A DNA stretch of 64,000 nt from Perognathus longimembris pacificus (lineage: Eukaryota; Chordata; Mammalia; Rodentia; Heteromyidae), in contig NC_063188.1 in assembly GCF_023159225.1 (NCBI RefSeq), positions 32,977,979 to 33,041,978 of the forward strand, read 5' to 3'. The position numbers and the translations under genes were made by a program. A model generated the notes under the pieces. It ran no database searches, was not told the origin of the DNA, and was given only the letters and a program-made list of their open reading frames with translations. Positions 35,784-45,678 of this stretch are shown here, one piece after another. How positions within the stretch are numbered: the stretch's first letter is position 1; each line of letters opens with the position of its first letter.

Positions 35784-36494
35784 CTAACTGCTTCTTGTAT
35801 CTGTAATAAGCCTTTCCTTCTGGATATTTGGGAAGTTCTCAGCTAATATTCTGTTAAATGGGTTGCCTATCCCATTAACCTCTTTCTCCAAGTTTTCCTC
35901 AATACCTATTATCCTTAAATTGGGCTTCCTGATCGTGTCTTGAATCTCCTGTAGCGATCTGTTTTGTTGATTGGACTGGATTTGTATTGATTTTTTATCT
36001 TTCTCCATAGAATCTAAGGAATCTACAGCTCCTGAAATTTGATCCTCTGCTTCCGTTAGTCGGGACTGTAGGCTAGCTCCTTGATTTCGAATCTCTTTTC
36101 CTTCTGACTGGTCTTTCCTGATGATTTCCATGTCATTTCTTAGGTCTTGTATGGACTTCTTTACTTCATTAACTTCATTACTTTGGTTTTGAGTGTTGTG
36201 TCTCAAATCTTTAAGCTGGTTAGCTATCTTTTCATTTGACTCTTGAAATTCATTTATCTTTCTATTTGTGGATACCATGAAATTCTCCATTAATTTTTGC
36301 TTTGCCTCCTCACGCTCTAGAATAATTGACTGAAGAGATTCAAACTTTTCATTTATCATGTTTATCAGTAGACTTTGTAGAGCATTTTGGGGGTTCTCTT
36401 CTATGTCTTTGATTGACTGCTCTGCTTCCTGCTTGTTTTGAGTGGGGGATAAGACTTCGTTGTTTGCCATCTTTCTTGTGTTCCTTCTGCCCAT
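35784..36494 (-). pseudogene. L1 ORF1 N-terminus, coiled coil and RRM
   Basis: Starting at the Met at 36494 (MGRRNTRK) gives about 236 residues. First comes a Gln/Glu/Lys-rich coiled coil, then the start of the RRM with RKPNLRIIGIEE. ORF1p is the trimeric RNA chaperone of the L1 particle. A frame break near 35780 separates it from the C-terminal domain. An in-frame upstream Met (36533) exists, but MGRRN matches the usual L1 start better. Confidence 0.9.
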
Positions 36495-38466
36495 TTGGAT
36501 TGGGAATGCCAGTCTACCAGCACCTGTGAGCACCGTTTAAGACCCAAAGCTGCCCTTATCAAGCACTGTTGTGTAAATCTTACAAGTTCACAATTATATA
36601 CAGATACCTTGTATACCTGTCTATAAAATTAGTTTTGGTATTCCTAAAGAATACAATTTCAGTATAACAACCGATCCTGGGCCCTGTATTCAGTAGTTAC
36701 TTATTTACTGTTACAACTGTATAAGCAATTCTTGTTTTTATATTAAGTTCTTTTAGGACTGGCTTTCTCTATGAACCCCTTTGATTCACTCAGATTAAGC
36801 TGGGATACCCTCTATCCAATAACCAGGAGTCAATGGAACCTGGAGGTCCAGGCAGTAAGTCAGGATGGTAAGTTGGAGGTAGTAAAGAGAATAGAGTAAA
36901 ATGTATTGGGGGGGTTGGTGATTTTGGTTTATTTTCAGTGACGTGGAAATGTGGAGAAGAGTAGAATCAGTAGAAAGAACAAGGTAAAAATGATAGACAA
37001 TGGAGAGTTAGCAGAAAAGAGTGGAGGTATTATTCATAGGAAATTAATTTTTAAAGAAAGAGAGCGCTAAGAGAGAAATAAAGTGAAAATAGTGAAAGAC
37101 AGGAGCACAAAACAGAGAAAAATTATTTAAAAAGATAATAAAAAGAAAAAAAAACAGAAAAGGAACAACCCAAACAAACAAAAAAGAAAAAAAACTTGAT
37201 AAAACAAACTGGTAAAAATGGAAAAAAGAAACCAAAGACATTTCAGAAGTGAAAAAAAAAATTTTTTTAAGTTTAAAAAATGTTTGAAAAGAAAAAAAAA
37301 AATGGAGTCCTCCTTGTTTGGGTGGTCTTTCCCTAGTCTCTGGTTTCCTTGTGATGGTCTGCAGTCTATTTTCCTGATTGGCTGGGTTTGACTTGATTTC
37401 AGTTTGCAGGGGATGGATCTCTTCTTACCCTTCTCCCCTGTTGGTGCAATCCTGGGTCTCTGTGGTTCCCACAGCTTGCAGGTAGGCCTTGGGCGTCCTC
37501 TGTAGATGGGGACTTGAGCAGTCTCAGGAACCATGGCTCCTCTGTCTGCTGTGGGGCCGCTGCCTTTAAGGCCTGGCTTTGAATAGGCTGTGGACTCAGC
37601 AGGGCGGGGCGCCTCTGGCCTGTTTTACCCGGCTGAGAGTTGCTTGCCTGGGGGAGGCTCCTCCCTCCTGGGCGGGGCGGCCTCCTTGGCAGAGGTGGCT
37701 ATGGAATGCAGCTCCGTTTCAGGCTGGGAATTGGGCTTCCTCTGTGAAGGGACCGTTTAACTGTCTCCAGAACTGTTTGTTCCCCCGTCTGGGGTTTCCG
37801 TGCCGCAGTTGCCACTTTCGCTTTAAATTTAGAAATTCCAGTGGGCAGGGCGGGGCACCTCTGGCTAAGCCGAGGCCCAGGACACGCCTCCCGCCTGGGC
37901 AGAGGGCATTCGCCTGGGCAGAGCTGGCTCTCACTGGTCGGTACCTCTTGCCCTTTTCAAAGATGGCTCCTTTGACCTCACTTTGCCCAGGCCTGCTTTA
38001 GTTCCAATCTGGTCTGACCCTATGCAGTGGCAAAGATGGCGCTTTGCTCTGGCGGTGGTGGAAGGGCTGCCTTCCAGAAGCTGCTCTGTGGGCACGAGTG
38101 AGAATATCTTTCGTGGGGTACTCACACTTTCTCTGCGATTTCAGGTCATCCGTGCTCAGCCACTGTCTGGAGGATTTCTCCCTGGTCTATGCTGTGTGCT
38201 TTAGCCACGCGGAGTGCAGGTTGCTGTTCTGGGCGCTGTGCTGGCGCTGGCACTGGCGCAGCGGCGGGACGCCGCCCGGAGCTCAAATCTGTGTTTTCAG
38301 ACGAGCAAAGTCGATTTTTCCTTCCTGGCCAGAATCCCTGTACTGTTAGAACTTACTCTGGCTGTCTTTCTAGGAGTAAAAGTTTCTATGGGGTGAGAAA
38401 ACTGCAATGTCAGAGGGAGCTCAGCTAGGGCTCCGCAGCTCCTCCGCTGTCTTCCCGGAAGTCTGT
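36495..38466 (-). promoter_or_regulatory. L1 5'UTR with CpG-rich promoter region
   Basis: The outer part (37560-38466) is GC- and CpG-rich, contrasting with the AT-rich surroundings. The inner part (36540-37310) is A-rich on plus. AAGATGG-type words, the core recognised by YY1, occur on the plus strand near 37961 and 38034. L1 internal promoters lie at the 5' end, so the CpG-rich block is the likely promoter. Some of the A-rich inner part could be a separate insertion. Confidence 0.75.
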
Positions 38467-39074
38467 TCCTGAGCTTTTATTACCAAAACTAGCACTCTAG
38501 CACTTGAGCCACAGTTCCATTCTTGTTTCTGTTTTGTTTTGTTGTAATTGATTGGAGGTAAGATTCTCAGAGACATTCCTGCTCAAGCTGGTATCAAACA
38601 TCTATCCTCAGATCTCAGCCTTGTGAGTAGCTAGGATTACAGATGTAAGCCATTCATGCTCCACCAGGGCTTCTGTGTTGTATCACTAGGAGTAGATCTA
38701 TACTTTTGAAATATTTTTCCTACTCAGCCCCAGTTGCTCCTTCCTCATCTTCCTGAACTGATATTACTGCCCAGTTTTCTTCACTGCATCTTGCTTCTCA
38801 AACAATCTTTTTTAGTCCTTTGTATTCATCTCTTCAAAACAAACAGTCCTTTTACTCTTAGTGTATATATACATGTTTCAGTGTAAAACAAAAGGTATTT
38901 TGGTGTTTTGAGCAGGGATAGACTGTTTCCCATAGTCATATGGAGGTCTGCTGTCACCTTCTTACTTTGTATGAGATTAACAATATATGTGATGACTATT
39001 GTGGCAAACTCTTTTGTTTTTTGGTCTGAGGTTTCCATATATATTATTTTAAATTGTTCTTTACATAAACAGTA

Positions 39075-39330
39075 GTATACTATATGTCATGTTTTGTAGT
39101 TTGCCTATTTCACTTAATAATCTATCTTGAACATCTTTCCAAGTCAGCATATAGAGCTGACTCTTTTGAGCTTCTGCCAAGTGTTCATTAAATGAATGGA
39201 ATGCACAAAACTAATTTAATCAATATTCTAAAGAAGTACCTAAGTTTTCTTCAGTGGTTCGCTGCTATTACAATCAATAATGCTGTAAATATTCTACTAC
39301 ATACTGGACTCAGCCACCTTCTCTTTTTAA
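39075..39330 (-). mobile_element. Ancient L1-type remnant
   Basis: Wording such as TGCCTATTTCACTTAATAAT, CTTGAACATCTTTCCAAGTC and ATAATGCTGTAAATATTC follows the minus strand of old mammalian L1 3' regions. A similarly ordered segment is at 48950-49245. Confidence 0.5.
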
Positions 39331-39469
39331 GTAATATGCAAAAAGTTTTAAGCTGTTTATTTTCCTCCAATAGAAACTGCATATGTCTTTTTTTGTTGGA
39401 ATGATTTGGGTTACATTTTTAGTCCTTTAATGTCTCCACACTTGTTTAACATTCTTTTTTTGCCATCTA

Positions 39470-39868
39470 TGTTAAGTCCACCCAAGACTATGTGAATCTG
39501 CATGTAGATTTACCCCTTCCCCCAGTTTTCTATGCAACAAGTCTCCACCCAACACCTGCATCACCTAAGTGACTGGCACACCTGGAGTCAGTTACCTCCC
39601 CCTTCTCTGAGGTCACAACCTGGACTACCCGGGTCACACCTCTTTTGGACATGGGAAGTTCCCAGACTCTGAGGTCACATCCACATCTGCTGTGGCCACA
39701 CCCTCTCCTCACACTCTCCCACTTAACTCCTACCCTGCCTTGTGTTGGCCCCTTCTTGCTTCCTGCAGCCCAACCGCATGCAAGGCTAGAGGCCAGCAGT
39801 TCAGAATAAACTTTCTCTTTCTTCCTGAAGATCCCATGGTGGCTTTCTTACCTAATTAAAATCTAACA
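39470..39868 (+). mobile_element. 5' LTR of provirus E2
   Basis: 399 bp from TGTTAAGTCC to AATCTAACA, with AATAAA at 39805-39810. It pairs with 45292-45678. The outer flank ATCTA (39465-39469) is the 5-bp target duplication. The two LTRs differ at roughly one position in ten by eye, indicating an old insertion. Confidence 0.93.
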
Positions 39869-40909
39869 TAATGGTACTAAACACTCAGGAGCGGCTTTGA
39901 GTCAGGAATGGCAGAATTCCCTTTGCTTTTCTTGTTCTGAGTGCTAATTCCCTTCCTGATCATCTTTGTTTGTAATTGGACTAAACTGCTGTAGGAACCC
40001 CATGCTGGACTTCTGCACTTTTACCACTCCTGGGCCCTGCATCCATGCCACACCACTTTCACACCACTTCCATGTCTGGTGGGTGCACTACTCTACAAGT
40101 CCTCTGTAGCTATGTCACTCCCCAGATGTGGTATCCTGCCAGGGGGCTCTTTTATGGCCTAGTCAGGTCACCTCTTGGGTCAGAAATGCCAGACTCAAGA
40201 GGATTGGCCGTCACTCTAAAGACTACTGGATGGACTAAGGATGCCTTCTAACTAGTAACCCATTAAGCACTCTCCTAGGCTTCTTTCTAATGGGGTGCTG
40301 CCAGGCACAGCCATACCAGGACACTCTCTTGGGATGCCTGCTATGCTCTCTAGACTTTCCCTTAAGGAAACGAAATAAGCAAGTCTCAATGGCTCCAAGA
40401 TGGAACATTTAATGATAATATTCTCAGAGATTTGGACAATTTCTGCCATTGTGATGGTAAATGGCCGGTTCTATACTTCAGACCTGTTCTTCTCTCTGTC
40501 CATCTCTTGTCTCATAAGCCTTCCAGCTATCTCTAGTAATTTTTTTCGCTTGTAGGAGTCCAAACTCCAGACAATCCTTACTCTCTGCTGTCATCTCTTC
40601 CCCTGCCAATCTTCTATAACTTTCCCTACCCCCCTGGCACGTGGGAAGCCAATCTCTGCCCACTCATCTCTACGCATGGCCTCCCAGCCATCTCTCTCTT
40701 CCTTTCTCTCCCTCTTTCTCTCTTGTCCTCTCTCCCTCTCCTCCTCTCTTTCTATCTCTCTCTGCCTCTGTCTTGTGTTTGTGTCTCTGTGTCTGTGTCT
40801 CTCTGTGTCTCTCTGTGTCTGTGTCTGTGTCTCTCTGTCTCTCGTCTCGCTCTCTCTTCCTCCCCCCCTTGAATCTACTTGCTTACTTACTTTATAAAAC
40901 TCCAAGTCC
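39869..40909 (+). other. Provirus E2 internal region, no recognisable ORF
   Basis: Moderately GC-balanced, without a domain I recognise. It ends in a pyrimidine-rich low-complexity tract (40690-40862, TCTC and GTGTCT types) that explains the long Ser/Leu- and Arg/Glu-rich frames. Confidence 0.6.
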
Positions 40910-40915
40910 TACCAT

Positions 40916-41446
40916 TGTAGGGAACGGCTATGCCTTTAAGACCTGGGGCGGCTGGCCGCTGGCCCGTCCCACCTCCTTCCGGTTCCGAAACCGGAAGAGG
41001 AGCCAAACCAGCCCCTGCCTCTCAGTGGCGAGCACGTGTGTCATGATGGCGCTGGCTGACCCAGGAGGCCGAGCCAAGAGGCCGGGCCTCTGCGGGAAGT
41101 TCCGTGACATCACCGTGATGGACATACTCATTAGCCTATCGCTAGCACATGGCCAGTCCCTCTCCACGCGTCATTACTGCTATAAGTCTGTTAGCCCCGC
41201 CCTTGAATAAACAGACAGCTCTCTGAAGCTTCTCCAAGAGCCCACGCGCCCCCTGTCTTCCTTGGCACGTATAGGGAGGCGGAGGGCCTCTCGAAACCAC
41301 ACACTGACCGAGGCTGCATGTGGACCTCGCCTCCGCAGTTAATTCCTTCTGGCCAGAGGATATGCGTTGAGGGCGATAGGGGACCACATGGAGCGGCAGA
41401 CAGGCCCAGGACCTCTACACGGGAGGAGGTAGAGCTTAGCTCAGCA
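40916..41446 (+). mobile_element. Class II LTR
   Basis: 531 bp from TGTAGGGAACGG to CTCAGCA, with AATAAA near 41205-41212. U3 contains an inverted pair CTTCCGGTT/AACCGGAAG (40976-40997) and GTGACATCACCGTGATG (41104-41120), both shared with other LTRs here. Confidence 0.93.
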
Positions 41447-41449
41447 AAA

Positions 41450-41467
41450 TGGCGCCCAATGTGGGGC
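41450..41467 (+). promoter_or_regulatory. Retroviral primer-binding site, Lys-type
   Basis: TGGCGCCCAATGTGGGGC, 3 nt after the LTR end. This is the best-preserved primer site in the window. Confidence 0.92.
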
Positions 41468-41944
41468 AGGGCGGGATGCCCATGCGAAGCAAAGTCCAGA
41501 GCTATTGGTAGCCCTTGGGAAATTGGAATGGGTTCTCTGGGGAGTGTTGGTTTCCCCATTGGGCAGCTAAGACGGTGGAACAGAATTGATTTGTGTTCTA
41601 AGGGACCGGATTGGACTTTTGGGATATTCAGGCCAAGGGCCGAGGGATTTCTGCTGCCTGCAGAGATGGGCGCACACGCGAGCCCCGGGAACGCAGCTTT
41701 GTGGGTCTCCCAGTGCCGGGCGGAGCGGGACAGCGTGGCTTTGTGCGTCCCATGGGAAACCTGCCATGGCGGCTGCGCGGTAGGGGAGTGCAGGCGTCAC
41801 CAGCAGCCATCTGGGCCGGGACCCCCTCCCCCCCCCCCCAGGATTTCTAGGTCCTTATTTGCGAGCGCGGCGGCTGTGCGCGCTGGGTTCTGGGGACTCG
41901 GGGCCCAAGGCAGGCAGCGCGAGTTTCGCAGCAGGCGCTGCTGA
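41468..41944 (+). other. GC-rich ERV leader
   Basis: CpG-rich sequence with a C-tract at 41824-41839. The overlapping frames (for example 41318-41944) are opened by GC bias and start inside the LTR. No gag motif is visible. Confidence 0.6.
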
Positions 41945-42050
41945 GAGGCTGGGGTTCGTTTGGCTTCTCTTCCAGTTTGGGAACCGGAAGGAGGTGGGAC
42001 AGGCCAGCAGCCAGCCACCCCAGGTCTTAAAGGCATAGCCATTCCCTACA
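41945..42050 (-). mobile_element. Inverted U3 fragment
   Basis: The minus strand reads TGTAGGGAATGGCTATGCCT, then AAGACCTGGGG and ACCTCCTTCCGGTTCCC, matching the start of the LTR at 40916. It ends the element in place of a normal 3' LTR. Confidence 0.92.
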
Positions 42051-42958
42051 TACCATCCCAACTTATCTTCCAGCATCTTGGTCTACCCAGTGGGTTTGCT
42101 ACCCCCGGGGACCTACACTAGTCAAGTGTTCAAAGATGTCTTAGCTACTACTTGTTTCCTGCCATCTTGGCCATTTGGTGGGTTAAGGGTTTGGCCTCAT
42201 CTGACCCTCACCCTTCCACCAAGCTTACTAATCCTCCGATCATTGATTTCACTGTGCCTTGCTAACAAAGTTGCCTCTCTTCACAGGCCGTAAAAACTGA
42301 GGCCTGACCATCTAATGTGTGCCATCATCAAAGATGTCTAAAGGTACTCTGTTGTCAAAATTGGGGATTTTGAGTTTTGCCTTGTATTTTGTTTGAGGTT
42401 GTCTATTTCTTCTAGCACTGACCACGTGGTTCTATCATATTGGGCAAAATAATGTCATTTTACTGTTGGAATTCCAAGAGTCTACAGCCAATATTCACTT
42501 TTTGCACACTTTAATACCTAACCTATGTACACAGGTATGTGTGCCCACACTTACGCACCTACATGTGTTTGTGTCTGTGTAAACTTCTTCAAGGTAATCT
42601 GGCACTGTAATCAAGTTATTTTGCTTAGCAAAATGTAAGTTTCTTGAGAACTTAGGGTTTTTCTAATTTCAGTCTTCCCCACTATTAAAGGTTTCTTTTC
42701 ATCATCAGAAAAAAAATCAATCTCTTGGTGTAATGCAATTGGGTCTCAATCTAACTTAACATGTGTAGTGGCATAACATAGAACTTTAAATTTCAATACT
42801 ATCTTGCAATTAGATACGTTTTGTAAAAAAAAACAAACAATGGTGTGAGATTCCTCAATTTTGTTAAATTCACGTCATCAGTACAATGAAAAGTCTGCAT
42901 GTAATTCTCCTATTCTCCCTATTTTAAAATCAAATGGGAAATATTGGCTTACAAGAAC

Positions 42959-43033
42959 AAACAGTACAAGAAATGTACCCAAGTCCTAACTATGAAACTG
43001 TATCCTCTCTGTACATCAATTTGACAATAAAAA
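42959..43033 (+). mobile_element. L1 3' end, about 75 bp
   Basis: AAACAGTACAAGAAATGTAC through CTGTACATCAATTTGACAATAAAA. Extremely 5'-truncated, inserted within the ERV-associated repeat. Confidence 0.85.
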
Positions 43034-43169
43034 ATGAGGAAAAAAGAAATGTATCTAAGTTATTACATGTCATTTAAGTTCAAAAGTTTTTAATTAAATA
43101 TGAGTAAAGTTTGTATGTAACTAAGTTAAGTATGATTTAAATAAGTCCAAGATTAATATATTGATGTGG

Positions 43170-43372
43170 AATCAGCATCTCATTCTTTATGTCCATCTAT
43201 GAAAGTAATTATGTAATAAGTTAGCTGTGATTTTGATACAAAATCAGCATCTCATTCTTTATGTCCATCTAGGAAAGTAATTATGTAACTAAGTTAATTG
43301 TGATTTTTATGTAAAATCAGCATCTCATTCTTTATGTCCATCTAGGAAAGTAATTGTGCACTATTAAGTTTG
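43170..43372 (+). repeat. 72-73-bp tandem repeat, three units
   Basis: Units start at 43170, 43242 and 43315, each opening AATCAGCATCTCATTCTTTA. A degenerate fourth relative lies just upstream (about 43100-43169). The other ERV locus has a single corresponding unit near 27885-27970, so expansion happened in this copy. Confidence 0.92.
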
Positions 43373-43689
43373 CCAAGGTTTTAGTAAGTGTTTTCTAGGT
43401 ATGTAAGCCACCTTGGATACAGAGCTGACAATGCTTTCAATCTTAAGTAGTATCCTAAAGTGCTATATTCAATCAGTTGCTGTTTGAAAACGCATCACAT
43501 CTAACGAGTTCTGTAGTTACAGAGTGCCGATTTTACCCTCTGCAGTATTTAGCCTGACCCACAGAAAAATAGCTCTGGCAAGTATTTGTTGGTCAATTCT
43601 TGACAAAGTGCAGTTAAGCTCTACTTATTTCTATTAGTCTTGTTGTTTAGTAGGAAATAAAAAGGATTTTTGTGGCAAAGACTCGTTCA

Positions 43690-43920
43690 ATCTGAGGACT
43701 GCAGTCCAAGGCCAGCCCCCACAGAAAAAAATCCCTCTGAGACTCCATCTCCCAACTAACCAGCAAAGAGGCAGGCTGGAAGCATGGCTCAAGAGACTCT
43801 TAATCTCTAATTAACCAGCTAAATGCTGGAAGTAGAGCTGTGACTCAAAATAGTACAGTGCTAGCCTTGAGTAGAAGTGCTCAGAGACAGTGCCCAGGCC
43901 TTGAGTCCAAACGCTAGATA
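43690..43920 (+). mobile_element. B1-headed composite SINE, rearranged
   Basis: A 5'-truncated B1 head (AATCTGAGGACTGCAGTCC, then GAGACTCCATCTC) is followed by a second partial copy of the head/linker (GACTCTTAATCTCTAATTAACC) and the right monomer. This indicates an internal duplication of about 80 bp. Confidence 0.8.
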
Positions 43921-44157
43921 ACTAACTAGATACTCGGGACCCACTCAGTCCAGGAAACAAGAGACCATGGAGAGGAGTAAGAGGAGATGGTGTCACATCC
44001 TAAATGGAGCCACTCTGTGCCTGCCCTTTCAAAATTAACCAGAGCCAGGAGATCAAGCAAATAAGTTAAGAAGCTTGCCCATCTAATGTCCATACCCATT
44101 TACATTTTAAATGGACAGGAACTACTTATTCTTGCCTTTATTACCTGCTATTCATAT

Positions 44158-44364
44158 ATATATATATTTTTTGGCCAGTCCTGGGGCTTGGACTCAGGGC
44201 CTGAGCACTGTCCCTGGCTTCTTCCCGCTCAAGGCTAGCACTCTGCCACTTGAGCCACAGCGCCACTTCTGGCCGTTTTCTGTATATGTGGTGCTGAGTA
44301 ATCGAACCCAGGGCCTCACGTATATGAGGCAGGCACTCTTGCCACTAGGCCATATCCCCAGCCC
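44158..44364 (-). mobile_element. Dimeric SINE (IDL-Geo-like)
   Basis: Complete. The tail merges with a (TA)n run. The duplication CTATTCATAT lies at 44148-44157 and 44365-44374. Well preserved. Confidence 0.94.
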
Positions 44365-44389
44365 CTATTCATATTTTTTAGTAAGTCTT

Positions 44390-44593
44390 TTTTTTTTTTT
44401 TTGCCAGTCCTGAGCCTTGGACTCAGGGCCTGAGCGCTGTCCCTGGCTTCTTTTTGCTCAAGGCTAGCACTCTGCCACTTGAGTCACGGCGCCACTTCTG
44501 GCCATTTTCTGTATATGTGGTGCTGGGGAATCGAACCCAGGGCTTCAAGTATACGAGGCAAGTGCTCTTGCCACTAGGCCATATCCCCAGCCC
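44390..44593 (-). mobile_element. Dimeric SINE (IDL-Geo-like), second of a pair
   Basis: Complete, with a 13-bp perfect duplication TTTAGTAAGTCTT at 44377-44389 and 44594-44606. Only the short flank of the previous SINE separates the two. Confidence 0.95.
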
Positions 44594-44789
44594 TTTAGTA
44601 AGTCTTATACTAACGATAGTTAGCCTTGTCAGCTTCCTGGGTCTCCTATACATACACTACAATCCAGACATCTACCTAGGCCTCCTGTCTGGCCCTTAAC
44701 TACTCCAATCCAGATCCAGATTCTGACTGCTTATTCCTAACCAGTCTAACATGCTCTCCCCTACCTAGTCACAGATTTAAAAAAAAAAT

Positions 44790-44826
44790 ATGTGTGTATA
44801 TATATATATATATGTATATATATATT
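44790..44826. repeat. (TA)n/(TG)n microsatellite
   Basis: Alternating purine-pyrimidine run within provirus E2. The remainder, to 45291, has no recognisable coding. Confidence 0.9.
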
Positions 44827-45291
44827 CAGGATTCTAAACATTCACACAGTGAGACTAAAGGAGAAAATTCTCACAGAAGAGAACAACATAGGCTCAATAA
44901 CTATATGCATATGATGTTAAACTGATGTTTATTAAAATGAGCTCCCAAGAAAAAAATAGAATTAGGGACATATTTCCGCCAACTCCAGGACCATCTGGAA
45001 CATAGAAGATAGGAACTAGCCCAACTAGCCAAATATTTAATTTTCTGCCCATTCCTTTTGCCAGTTGTGTGCTCTCTGATTTTTTTTATTATTTCTCACC
45101 CCTGTCCTGTAAGATTTCTTTCAGATTTCTCCCAATGACACACACACACATCATCACCACCAAGGAAGACTCACTGCTGCTTTCTCCCAGACTGGACCAG
45201 ACATCTCTGCCTCCTACCCTTAATCTTTATTCCCCCTGCCAGCAGGAAGTAGAGTATGTGTCCCTTTCATAATTATCAAAAAAGCCAGGAA

Positions 45292-45678
45292 TGTTAGGTC
45301 CACACGAGTCTGTGTGCAAATTTGCATGTAGATTTACCCCTGCCCCTTTCAAGAAGTCTCTGTCCAACACCTGCATCACCTAGGTGACTGGCACACCTGG
45401 AGGCAGTTACCTCCCCCTTTTCTGAGGTCACAACCTGGACTGCCAAGGTCGTCCTTTGGACATGCGAAGTTCCCAAACTCTGAAGTCACATCCACATCTG
45501 CTATGGCCACACCCTCTCCTTGCACTTTCCCACTTAACTCCTACCCTGCCCTGTGTTGGCCACTTCTTGCTGCTTGCAGTCCAACCTCATGCAAGCTGGA
45601 GGCCAGCAGTTCAGAATAAGCTTTTTCTTTCTGCTTAAAGACCACATGGTGGCTTCCTTACATAATTAAAATCTAACA
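45292..45678 (+). mobile_element. 3' LTR of provirus E2
   Basis: 387 bp from TGTTAGGTCC to AATCTAACA. The 5-bp duplication ATCTA follows at 45679-45683, matching 39465-39469. The AATAAA of the partner LTR is AATAAG here (45615-45620). A purine-rich AAAAAAGCCAGGAA precedes it as a candidate polypurine tract. Confidence 0.93.

Larger units (their letters stand above)
31578..38466 (-). mobile_element. Near full-length LINE-1
   Basis: About 6.9 kb in L1 order on the minus strand: CpG-rich 5'UTR, ORF1, ORF2, 3'UTR with G-tract, poly-A. Flanked by TCCAGAGCTTTT (31566-31577) and TCCTGAGCTTTT (38467-38478), one mismatch. Both ORFs are broken. It has lost about 0.55 kb near the ORF2 C-terminus (junction near 32227). 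A SINE occupies the ORF1/ORF2 boundary. Confidence 0.95.
31529..38668 (-). mobile_element. B1-headed composite SINE C, split by a full-length L1
   Basis: The tail half of the right monomer is at 31529-31577. The rest of that monomer and the B1-like head are at 38467-38668. Read together without the L1 they make one continuous minus-strand composite SINE. This independently confirms the L1 boundaries. Confidence 0.88.
40916..42050 (+). mobile_element. Class II LTR element with U3 at both ends
   Basis: Left: a complete LTR (40916-41446), primer-binding site and GC-rich leader. Right: an inverted fragment of the LTR's first approx. 106 bp (41945-42050), so the right terminus is the LTR start in reverse. 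Perfect 6-bp duplications TACCAT (40910-40915, 42051-42056) flank the whole. No gag, pol or env coding is visible. Confidence 0.9.
42395..43440 (+). repeat. ERV-associated internal repeat, copy 2
   Basis: Aligns in pieces with 21225-21445 and 27300-28270 of the other ERV locus, in the same order and orientation. It contains an inserted L1 tail (42959-43033) and the 73-bp tandem array. It has no coding potential that I can see. Confidence 0.7.

Noticed and set aside
37560..38466. CpG island of a host gene promoter
   Set aside because: It is the 5' end of a full-length L1 whose boundary is fixed by a split SINE. No host exon follows.
39869..39895. Leucine-tRNA-type primer-binding site of provirus E2
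   Set aside because: TGGTACT...CAGGAGCGG could be forced into such a site only by assuming a 7-bp insertion. Too weak to annotate.
40591..41210. Long Ser/Leu-rich and Arg/Glu-rich frames
   Set aside because: They lie over a pyrimidine-rich low-complexity tract and run into an LTR. They reflect composition, not protein coding.
41318..41944. 208-codon GC-rich frame as a gag gene
   Set aside because: It starts within the LTR and crosses the primer-binding site. It has no matrix or capsid motif.
43170..43372. CRISPR-like array
   Set aside because: The units are contiguous 73-bp repeats without spacers, in a mammalian ERV context.
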